Shown here: positions 1 through 6,454 of the stretch, one piece after another | How the letters are laid out: each line of letters begins with the position of its first letter | Numbering within the stretch: the first letter of the stretch is position 1 | Source: Corticimicrobacter sp040137905 | Lineage (GTDB): Bacteria > Pseudomonadota > Gammaproteobacteria > Burkholderiales > Burkholderiaceae_B | NCBI RefSeq assembly: GCF_040137905.1 | Contig: NZ_JBEFDG010000055.1 | Coordinates: 1-6,454, forward strand | Reading direction: 5' to 3' | DNA length: 6,454 nt | Program-made: the position numbers and the translations under genes | The notes under the pieces: generated by a model | The model's input: only the letters and a program-made list of their open reading frames with translations | What the model was told of the DNA's origin: nothing | Database searches by the model: none

Positions 1-1725
1 CGGATGTATGGCGATCAGGTCGGCATCACGACGGGTGATCTGCGCAATGCGACGGGAGCCGTACTGGCGGCCCGTCAGGGCATGACGCTGGGCGTGGCTT
101 CATTGACCAATGACGGTGCAGTCGAAGCCGGGCGCGACTTGAAGCTGGACGTGGCAGGCAAACTGTCCAACACGGGCGGGCTGTCTGCGGCGGGGCGGAT
201 AGAGGTTGATGCGGGCCGGGTAGAGAATCGCGGCACGCTGGCGGCGGGGTTGCAGGATGATGGATCGCTGGGTGCGGAAGGCGACTTGCAGATCCGTACT
301 GCAGCTGTATCGAACAGCGGCATCCTGCTGGCGGGCGGTGATGCCTCGGTCGTGGCCGACACGATAGACCTGTCGGGCGGCAAGCTGGTGGCCGGACAGG
401 CCCTGACGCTGCAAACCGAGGGTGAACTACGCAACGTACGGGGAGCCGCACACGGCGCAACGGTGTCTGTGCAGGCGGATCGTCTCGACAATGCCGCAGG
501 GCGTATCGGCAGCGACGGTGCGCTGGTCGTGGTGACGAATGGACCGGTCAGCAATGTCGCTGGCACTCTGGCCGCAGGTGACCGTCTCGACGTGCAGGCA
601 AGCGCGCTGGACAACACGGATGGTGTGGTGTCAGGAGAAGGCGTCTCGATCCGTGTCAACGAGACAATCACCAATGTACGCGGCGTCGTGCAATCCGGGC
701 AGCAGCTCGATCTGAGCGGTGCCGGGCTACTCGACAATCGCAATGGTCGGGTACTGTCCGACAGCGGCAGGATAGAGGCAGGCAGTCTCGACAACCGCAG
801 TGGCATTGTGCAGGCCGAGGGTGCCTTGCAACTGATCAGTGCTGGCGAAGTCAACAACCAGCGTGGCGAACTGTATGGTGGCGCGCTGTCGGTGACGGCC
901 GCAGGGCTGGATAACAGCGCAGGGCGTCTTATCGGAACGGAAAGCCTGGACCTGATTGCGCGGCAGCGGATCGACAACACAGACGGTACGCTGGCAGCAG
1001 GTGGCCGCCTCGATGTGCAGACCGGTGTGCTGGGCAATGTCCGGGGCCGTATCGAGGCCCAGGCAATGGCTCTGGAGGTCGATGGTGCACTGGACAATCG
1101 TAATGGTCTGATCCTGGCCGACAACGGGTTGCGCATCCGGGCGGCCAGCATCGACAACCGCGATACGCTGAATGCATCGGCAAAGGGCGTGATGGGGGGC
1201 GCAGTCGATCTGGCTGCCGATGCCATCGACAATCGTGCCGGGCGCATCGGTGCCAGCCAGTCGCTGGAGATCGTGACGGCCTCGCTGGACAACATCCGGG
1301 GGCAGGTTGCCTCCAACGGTCGCGCTCGTATCGAGGCGACCCGTCTGGGCAATGATACCGGGCTGATTTCCGCAGGGACGGCCCTGACACTGGCAACCGA
1401 TCGGATCGACAATCAGGGGCGGCTGCATTCGGGCGGCGACCTGACGCTGGATGTCCGGTCGCTGACCAACCGTGCCAGCGGCGAAATCGTCGCGGCAGGC
1501 GTGAATCGCCTGAACGTTTTGGGGGTGCTGGAGAATCAGGGCCTGATCGATGGCGGCCATACCCGCATCCAGGCTGCGACGGTCAACAATACCGGCCGCC
1601 TGTATGGCGACAGGATCAGCATCGGCGCGGGTGAGCTGCGTAATGAACCCGGTGCCGTGATCGCATCGCGTGGCGACATGGATCTGGGCATCGGCACGCT
1701 GACCAACCGGGAGCGTGCCCTGATC
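1..1725 (+). repeat. FHA-1 beta-helix repeat array (about 20-residue coils)
   Basis: Twenty-six copies of a hydrophobic-x-Asn motif (LDN, IDN, LTN, VNN and similar) are visible, with Asn at residues 37, 59, 76, 105, 145, 164, 185, 205, 225, 246, 265, 286, 305, 326, 346, 366, 386, 411, 431, 451, 471, 490, 512, 530, 548 and 569. The copy expected near 125 is degenerate (LSG). Most spacings are 19-21 residues, so the DNA has a near-60-base period. Each coil follows a pattern like LDN-x-x-G-x-(I/L)-x-(A/S)-x-x-x-L-x-(I/L/V)-x-(A/T). In filamentous haemagglutinins these repeats stack as a right-handed beta-helix forming a rigid surface filament. Proline (two) and tyrosine (three) are nearly absent from residues 1-632 and cysteine is absent. 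The array continues upstream of the window, so the true coil number is unknown. Confidence 0.92.
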
Positions 1726-4700
1726 TTTGCGGATGGTGATCTGGCCATCGGCGGCGCACTTGACGCCGCCAGTCGCGCTGCAGGCAGCGCCCGTTCTCTG
1801 ATCAACGCATCAGCCACTATCGAGGCCACGGGGCATGCCGATATCGCGGCAGCCAGCATCAGGAACCTCAACAATCACTTCGAAAGTGAAGTGGTCGAGA
1901 TCAGCCGTGAGCCGAAACTGTATTACCGGCTGGCGAACTCGACCGAACTGATGGACGGTTCGAAGATGTGGCTGTGCGATCAGGTGACTGCTGGCTGTGG
2001 TCGTGATCCTGTGACTTTCCTTGATGACGATGATGAACGTCGTCTGTTGCTACCGTCTGAGCGGTATCCAGAATCTCAGTATGGGCCTCCCTTTGATTAT
2101 GTGCCAAATAAAAAAGGCAAGGCAGGACGAACGGCTCCGATCCCGCCTGCTTATGTGCCAGCAACGACTGCGTGTTCATTTGGGGGCGATGATGGCGGCA
2201 GTTGCTACACGGTGCCCGAGCGGTTCGCATACGCAGCCAATCAAGCAGTCTGGTCGGTATTCGAGATGGACTACCCAGGTCCTGAGCCTGTTTTGCCTCC
2301 ACCGCCAATAGCAGAGTGTGGACGAATAGGCCTGGCAAACTGCCAGGCGGAAAAGGATCGTCAGGCGACCTACAAAAGCCAGATGGATGCCTATCGAGCC
2401 CAGCAGATGGAACTCGATGGCCGCATTCGTGCATTCAATGCCGACTTCAATAGCCGTCTCGTGGCGAATTTCTTCTATTACAAGGTGGAAGAAGTCGTTT
2501 CCGAAAGCCGAACCGTATCGACCGATCCCGGCAAAATCATCGCAGGAGGCAATGCCCATCTCAACGGGGAGGTGTTCAACGACAAAAGCAGTATCGTTGC
2601 GGGAGGGACGCTTTCGGTGGATGGGCCTGCCATTGTCAATCACGGGGCTGAAGGCCAGCGAATTGTGCAGCGGCAAGGCTATGAGGTTCGTACCGTCGTA
2701 GCGGACAGCGGTCGCGATGAGCGTTGGACTGTCTATGACGACATTGTCGCGCCTGAACGCATCGAACTGGCAGCGGCCTCAGTCTCCCAGCATGCTATTG
2801 CACCTGCCTCCGGCCAGAATGTACCCGGAGTCAGCAATATTGCAGGCGCATCGACATCGTCCTCCTCCACGGGGGCCAATGTACCGGGTGCGCAGTCTGT
2901 ACAGGTATCGGGTGGGCCGCTGGCGGCCAGCATTGCCAAAGGAATAGACACACAGGGCGGACAGCCTGTACACGGTGTCACAGGCCCTCTGGAGTTTGCT
3001 GCGACCTCACAGGCCGGAGTGCCTGGTGTCGAAAAGGGACAGTCCGGTGGATTGCGGGCCGCAGCCCTTGCCAGGGGGATCGGCACTCAGGGTTCCGGTG
3101 CCGCGTCTGGCGTGGCCGATCCGATGGTGCCTGCCACCTCCTCTGATGGGAGTCTGCAGGCCTCTGCCGTGGCGACAGGCATCGGCATGTCCGGCGTTCA
3201 GCCCGGGCCGCGCGCGCCTGCCGTCGTGATCGATATCAGTGCATCGGGCGCGCAGACCGTGCGTGTCGTCACGCTCCAGCCCCAGGTGCCGCAGAACGCG
3301 ATGTACAGCGTCGTGCAGCGCCCCGACACTCCTTACCTGATCGCAACCGACGCGCAGTTCACTGGCCAGCGTCAGTCCGTGTCCAGCGACTTCATGCTGC
3401 AGCAATTGAACCAGGACCCCGAGCATATTCTCAAGCGGCTTGGTGATGGCTTTTACGAGCAGCGGTTGGTGGCAGAACAGGTCATGCTGGCAACCGGCCA
3501 GCGCTTCGTGGGCGACTATACCGACAACGAGTCCCAGTACAAGGCCCTGCTGGGCGCAGGCGTCGATTTCGCGCACAAGCTTGGACTGAACGTCGGCACG
3601 GCGCTGACCGACGAACAACTGCGCCACATGACCAGCGACATGGTCTGGCTGGTGGAGCAGACCGTGACCCTGCCGGATGGCACCCAGCAACAGGTGCTGG
3701 CCCCTCAGGTGTACCTGGCCGTCAAGCCGGGCGACCTGCGTGGCGACGGTACACTGATCGCCGGTCGGGACACCTCGATCCGCGTTGACGGCGATGCCGT
3801 CAATACCGGCACGGTAGGGGCCCGCAATGCCGTGGTGGTCGAAGCAGGCAATATCCGCAACACGGTCGGCTCGGTACAGGGCCGTACCGTCAATCTTGCC
3901 GCACGCGAGGATATCGATAACCTGGCCGGGCTGATCCGGGGGGATACCGTCACGTTGGCAGCGGGCCGGGATGTCAATCTCCAGGCATCCACCCGTTCGC
4001 AGGCCAGTGGCGGTGTCAGCAGCACGCGCCTGGATGGTGTGGCGCGAATCGATGCCGGCACGCTGAACGTACAGGCCGGCCAGGATTTCAATGCCGAAGC
4101 TGCCGCCATCAGCGTGGCCGAGTCGGCACGCATCCAGGCAGGGCGCGATATCAACCTGACCACGGCCGAAGAGCGCTATGCCGAGTCCTACAACTACAGC
4201 TCGAAGAACCGTGCCGAGATGCGTAGTGCTACGGACATCGGCACACGGATAGAGGCCGGTGCAGACCTGACGCTGATTGCCGGTCGCGATGTCGCTGCCA
4301 TTGCCGCAGAGGTTGCCGCAGGGGGACGATTGGCGGTGGGGGCCGAGCGAGATATCACGGTCGCGGCGGGCGACCAGAGCGGCTACGCGTACAACGAAAC
4401 CTACTACAAGAAAAGCGGCTTTCTCTCCAGCAAGTCGGAGCACACCATCGTGTCGTCCGACTGGACCGATTCGGTCTCCTCGACCTTTACCGGCGACAGT
4501 GCGGTCCTGATGGCGGGTCGCGATCTGCTGGTTGCAGGTTCCAACGTGGCTGCCCAGCATGATCTGATCATGTCGGCTGATCGCAATGTGGCGGTCACGG
4601 CGGCCGCCAACAGCCTGGAAGAATATGAATACCGCCGCGTCAAGAAATCCGGCTTTGGCGCACTGGGCGGCATCAGCTACGGCTCGCGCCGTACCACCGA

Positions 4701-6454
4701 CTCACTGGATACGCAGCGTGGTCTGCATACCGGCAGCACGCTCGGCAGCGTCGAAGGCGATGTGCTGGTCAATGCGGGGGCATCGCTGGGCGTACTGGGC
4801 AGCGACATCCTGGCCAGCAAGGGGGACATTACCCTGGTCGGTCGCGATGTGACCGTGGCCGGGCTGGCCGACACGATGCGCCAGCGGGAGTTCCATGAGG
4901 TCAAGCAATCGGGCCTGACCGTCACCGCCAGCAATCCGGTGGTGGATGCAATGCAGACCGGCATGCGCATGGCTGATGCTGCAGGCAAGGTCGACAATCC
5001 TGTCATGCAGGGGCTGGCCGGTGCCACAACGGTATTGGCCGCCAGCAATGCCTATGACGCGGTCAATGCGGCCCGCAATGCGGCCAACCCAGGCGCACTG
5101 AGCCAGATCGGCGGTGTCAGTATCAAGATCAGCCTGGGCAGCAGCCAGAGCTCCAGCACGACTGATCGCAGCATGACCAGCAATACCGGTGCCAATGTCG
5201 CCGCAGGGCGCGACCTGACCGTGCTCGCCAGGGGCGCAGGCGAGGCCTCGGACATCACGGTGCAGGGGGCCAACCTGTCGGCCGGTCGTGATGCGGTTCT
5301 GAAAGCCGAAGGCGATATCCAGTTGCAGGCAGCGCGCAATGTGTTCGATCAGCATACCGACAGCAAGAGCAGCGGTGCCAGTATCGGCATTGCGTTCTCT
5401 TATGGTGGTGAGAAAAATGGGCTTTCATTTGAACTGGGGGCCAATGCCGCACGGGGTCGCCAGGATGGCCGCGATGTAACCTGGTCAAATGCCCATGTGG
5501 CAGCGGGCAATACGCTGGCATTGCAGTCCGGCGGTGATATTTCCCTGCAGGGCGCATCGGCCAAGGCGGATCGGATCATTGCGTCAGCCGGTGGCAACCT
5601 GCTGCTGGCCAGCCTGCAGGAGATCAGTGAGTACACGTCTCGGCAGCGTAGTGGTGGTATTGGCGTCAGTATATGTGTGCCACCTTTGTGCGCAGGGGCC
5701 AGCAGTGCCTGGGCCAACGCCAGTACCGGTCGGATGGACAGCGATTTCGAGTCGGTGACCAAGCAGACCGGTTTGTGGGCGGGCGATGGTGGCTTCCAGA
5801 TCGACGTGGGCGGGCGTACATCGCTGACCGGCAGTGTGATCGCCAGCAGCGATCAAGCCATTGCCGAGGGTCGTAATCGTCTGTCTACCGGCACGCTAGA
5901 GACTGGCGATATCCGCAACAAGGCCAGCTATAGCGCCAGCCAGGTATCGGTGGGTGGCGGATTCGGTTTTGGTGGCGGTGCGGAAGGCGCGGGCAGTTCT
6001 GCCGACCTGGGAACGACCCGTGGCAACCAGGTGGCAGGCGGTGCCAGCAAGGATGTCGGCACGTCGCTGGCCGGCCAGGGAGGCGGCCTGACGATGGGCG
6101 CGCCCACCGTGGTCGCCGCCAGCGGCAGCGGCAGCAGCACGACACGCAGCGCGATCAGCGAAGGCGAGATCGAGATCCGCGACGAAGCAGGCCAGCAGGC
6201 GCTAACGGGTCAGACGGGCGCAGAAACGATCGCCGCGCTGGACCGTGATACCTCGGATACGCTCAATGCGCTAAGGCCGATCTTTGACAAGGAGAAGATC
6301 GAGGCAGGATTTGAGATTGCGGGCGAGGCGAGCCGTCAGGTGGGTCAGTTCCTGACAAATCGAGCGCGGGAGGCTGATGCCGAAGTCAAGAACCTGGAGC
6401 AGCAACTGGCGCAAGAGCGCAGCCGCCAGCCGGGCCCGCAGGACGGACAGCGCA
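1..6454 (+). CDS. FhaB/CdiA-type filamentous haemagglutinin exoprotein, partial at both ends
   Basis: I translated frame 1 line by line: 2151 codons without a stop, starting inside one repeat array and ending inside a helical segment, so neither the start codon nor the stop is present. Domain order is FHA-1 beta-helix repeats (1-570), conserved exit (600-640), Tyr/Pro/Cys module (641-920), low-complexity linker (921-1080), conserved globular segment (1095-1242), FHA-2 haemagglutinin repeats (1243-2000), and Gly/Ser plus helical transition (2001-2151). This order is that of large TpsA exoproteins, especially CdiA, which are exported by Sec, cross the outer membrane through a TpsB (CdiB/FhaC) partner, and act in adhesion or contact-dependent growth inhibition. 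There are no membrane segments. Full-length relatives usually exceed 3000 residues, so the missing ends are expected. An adhesin without a toxin tip (FhaB-like) remains possible because the C-terminus is not visible. The family call is firm; the cdiA versus fhaB choice is not, so no symbol is given. Confidence 0.95.
601..1113 (+). repeat. Imperfect ~360-base super-repeat (six coils) within FHA-1
   Basis: Three consecutive coils at residues 205, 225 and 246 carry LDNTDG, ITNVRG and LDNRNG. The coils at 326, 346 and 366 carry IDNTDG, LGNVRG and LDNRNG in the same order, offset by 120-121 residues. A related GTLAAG-x-RLDVQ strand occurs just before the first set (from about base 568) and inside the second (from about base 985). 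The DNA copies are similar but not identical. This looks like old intragenic duplication of a six-coil block rather than a recent copy. Alignment was by eye only. Confidence 0.5.
1798..1920 (+). other. Conserved exit from the FHA-1 helix
   Basis: Residues about 600-640 read as the segment that ends FHA-1 in CdiA-like proteins: an SATIEA-type strand, a strand with AAASI, then an NLNNHFE motif at 622-628 and a charged stretch leading to YYRL. The 20-residue coil spacing has stopped by here (last regular motif at 569; next Asn motif at 625). In relatives this segment joins the beta-helix shaft to the receptor-binding module. The motif match is from memory of the family, not from an alignment. 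Confidence 0.65.
1921..2760 (+). other. Tyr/Pro/Cys-containing central module, likely receptor-binding/tip region
   Basis: Residues 641-920 break the beta-helix pattern. Residues 641-780 hold 18 prolines and 9 tyrosines, against two prolines and three tyrosines in the preceding 632 residues, plus a DDDD acidic run near 675 and a PPPP run near 769. Six cysteines fall in three close pairs (659/666, 725/735, 773/781). Residues 782-840 are charged and Gln/Arg-rich, probably helical, ending in NFFYYK. Residues 841-890 return to short GGN/AGG strands with ND and VN turns, resembling one or two helix coils. Position between FHA-1 and FHA-2 matches the receptor-binding and Tyr/Pro-rich regions of CdiA proteins, which choose the target outer-membrane receptor. 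I cannot assign it to a known receptor class. Hand-counted lines here give 47-55% GC, against 67-68% in flanking repeats. Confidence 0.6.
2761..3240 (+). other. Gly/Ala/Ser/Pro-rich linker with imperfect repeats
   Basis: Residues 921-1080 are low in charged and aromatic residues and rich in Gly, Ala, Ser, Val and Gln, so they are probably flexible or disordered. Two repeat types are visible. VPG(V/A) occurs at residues 941, 961 and 1007; the first two lie exactly 60 bases apart in similar DNA (AATGTACC...). A longer unit, Leu-x-Ala-(S/A)-hydrophobic-Ala-x-GI(D/G)TQG-like, starts at bases 2920, 3052 and 3154, the third ending in GIGMSG. A serine run lies near residues 955-958. The segment separates the central module from the conserved block before FHA-2, and may be a spacer. 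No function is claimed. Confidence 0.6.
3283..3726 (+). other. Conserved globular segment preceding FHA-2
   Basis: Residues about 1095-1242 carry a string of landmarks typical of CdiA-like proteins: PYLIATDAQF, SSDFML, a KRLGDGFYEQRLV motif, the stretch AEQVMLATGQRF, an EQL-x-x-M-T-x-DMVWLVE motif, then LPDGTQQQVLAPQVYL. This is the longest non-repetitive conserved stretch in the window. It lies immediately before the first AGRD strand at 1254-1257. In known family members it is part of the region between the receptor-binding module and FHA-2, possibly the Tyr/Pro-rich domain's end; exact domain boundaries in this protein are not known. Composition returns to the high-GC style of the FHA parts. 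Confidence 0.75.
4915..5109 (+). other. Alanine/asparagine-rich helical insertion within FHA-2
   Basis: Residues about 1645-1702, between a KQSG hairpin (1635) and an IGGVSIKISLG strand (1703-1713), contain no beta-helix motif. They are rich in Ala, Met, Asn and Val, with segments such as AMQTGMRMADAAG and ASNAYDAVNAARNAAN, and are likely to form two or three amphipathic helices. Comparable helical insertions occur at this place in other FHA-2 regions as I recall them. It may be a conformational element used during delivery, but that is speculation. Confidence 0.5.
5320..5970 (+). other. Terminal conserved cassette of FHA-2
   Basis: Residues about 1774-1990 hold the most recognisable haemagglutinin-repeat block. 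The order is GDIQLQAARN, SKSSGASIGIAFSYGG, ENGL/FELGAN-like strand, NAHVAAGNTL, SGGDISLQGA, GGNLLLASLQE, a CVPPLC loop at 1892-1897, MDSDFESVTKQTGLWAGDGGF, VGGRTSLTGSVI, and LSTGTLETGDI. Family members share the same order, including the AGDGG turn and the final TGTL-x-x-x-DI strand that marks the end of FHA-2. No gap or frameshift is seen, so this cassette looks intact. Confidence 0.8.
5941..6138 (+). other. Gly/Ser-rich connector after FHA-2
   Basis: Residues about 1981-2046 are dominated by glycine (VGGGFGFGGG, AGGAS, GQGGG) and end in a short AGCGGC tandem (bases 6121-6138) coding SGSGSS. The pattern is typical of the stretch that joins FHA-2 to the pre-toxin region in CdiA-like proteins, and it should be flexible. 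It holds no catalytic motif. Confidence 0.6.
6139..6454 (+). other. Transition toward the pretoxin region, cut by the window edge
   Basis: Residues about 2047-2151 begin with TRSAISEGEIEIRDEAGQQ, then TGQTGAETIAALDRDT and a LRPIFDKEKIEAGFEIAGE motif. These are recognisable as the conserved segment after FHA-2 in CdiA-like proteins. From about 2099 to 2142 the sequence is charged and probably helical (RAREADAEVKNLEQQLAQER), possibly a short coiled coil, followed by a Pro/Gly/Gln turn at the edge. The VENN-type pretoxin boundary and the variable toxin that define a CdiA are not yet reached, so the toxin type cannot be read from this window. Confidence 0.65.

Larger units (their letters stand above)
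3727..6000 (+). repeat. FHA-2 haemagglutinin repeat region
   Basis: Residues about 1243-2000 show the second repeat type of FhaB/CdiA proteins. AGRD-like strands (AGRD, AGQD, ERD, VGRD) have their Asp at residues 1257, 1324, 1361, 1383, 1430, 1451, 1508, 1616, 1738 and 1764. Between them come tyrosine/lysine hairpins of the haemagglutinin-repeat type, with KKSG at 1470, KKSG at 1548 and KQSG at 1635; a weaker SSKN version lies near 1400. In studied CdiA proteins FHA-2 stays in the periplasm until receptor contact and is then implicated in moving the toxin across the target outer membrane. That role is inferred by homology here. The region has high GC and one cysteine pair (1892/1897). Confidence 0.88.

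Noticed and set aside
75..1412. Long open frame on the minus strand (445 codons from ATG)
   Set aside because: It is antisense to the FHA-1 repeats. Its Ser/Arg/Pro-rich product is what the reverse of high-GC, periodic LDN-type codons gives, with no recognisable domain. The + strand frame has clear family motifs throughout.
433..1707. 60-base DNA periodicity considered as a CRISPR array or non-coding tandem repeat
   Set aside because: The units differ from each other in base sequence and there are no identical repeats with unique spacers. The period is explained by 20-residue protein coils in an uninterrupted frame.
1876..1893. Perfect 6-base inverted repeat (CACTTC / GAAGTG, 6-base loop) at the FHA-1 exit
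   Set aside because: It lies inside coding sequence, is short, has no T-run and is expected by chance in a window this size. Its position at a module boundary is noted but not enough to call a terminator or recombination site.
2021..2311. Small + strand frame 2 reading frame inside the low-GC module, considered as an embedded gene or a frameshift sign
   Set aside because: Frame 1 stays open through the module and continues into recognisable family sequence on both sides, so no frameshift is needed. The frame 2 peptide has no recognisable feature.
3007..4560. Long open frame on the minus strand (517 codons)
   Set aside because: Antisense to the linker, pre-FHA-2 block and first FHA-2 repeats. 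It shows no family motif, and the sense frame is conserved across the same bases. It is a shadow frame of GC-rich coding DNA.
6099..6108. Ten-base GC palindrome GGGCGCGCCC
   Set aside because: Short palindromes of this kind are common in high-GC coding DNA; no binding-site context.

Overview
The whole window is the inside of one very large gene on the + strand. Frame 1 reads from base 1 to base 6453 (2151 codons) without a stop and runs off both ends. The protein belongs to the two-partner-secreted filamentous haemagglutinin / contact-dependent inhibition family (FhaB/CdiA-type, TpsA exoproteins). The start codon, signal peptide and TPS secretion domain lie upstream. The C-terminal pretoxin and any toxin domain lie downstream. 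No promoter, RBS, terminator, RNA gene, insertion sequence or second gene can be supported here. The high GC (about 65-68% in lines counted by hand in the repeat regions), the GCC/CTG/GGC-rich codons and the family type fit a proteobacterium, most likely a Burkholderiales-like betaproteobacterium; genus is not decidable from this window.

Layout (residues counted from the first codon of the window). Residues 1 to about 570 are the end of FHA-1, a right-handed beta-helix made of ~20-residue coils marked by an xDN/xTN motif. Residues about 600-640 are the conserved exit from the helix. Residues about 641-920 are a non-repetitive Tyr/Pro/Cys-containing, lower-GC module, the likely receptor-binding/tip region. 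Residues about 921-1080 are a Gly/Ala/Ser/Pro-rich linker with imperfect internal repeats. Residues about 1095-1242 are a well-conserved globular segment that precedes FHA-2 in CdiA-like proteins. Residues about 1243-2000 are FHA-2, with AGRD-type strands and KKSG-type haemagglutinin repeats. Residues about 2001-2151 are a Gly/Ser-rich stretch followed by a helical, charged transition toward the pretoxin region.

By analogy with studied CdiA proteins, FHA-1 would form the cell-surface filament, the central module would sit at its tip and contact a receptor, and FHA-2 would be held back and used in delivering a C-terminal toxin. If the gene is a CdiA, a toxin-immunity pair should lie just beyond the right edge. 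The most distinctive features are the low-GC central module, the exclusive occurrence of cysteines as four close pairs in 2151 residues, and the repeat-bearing linker between tip module and FHA-2.
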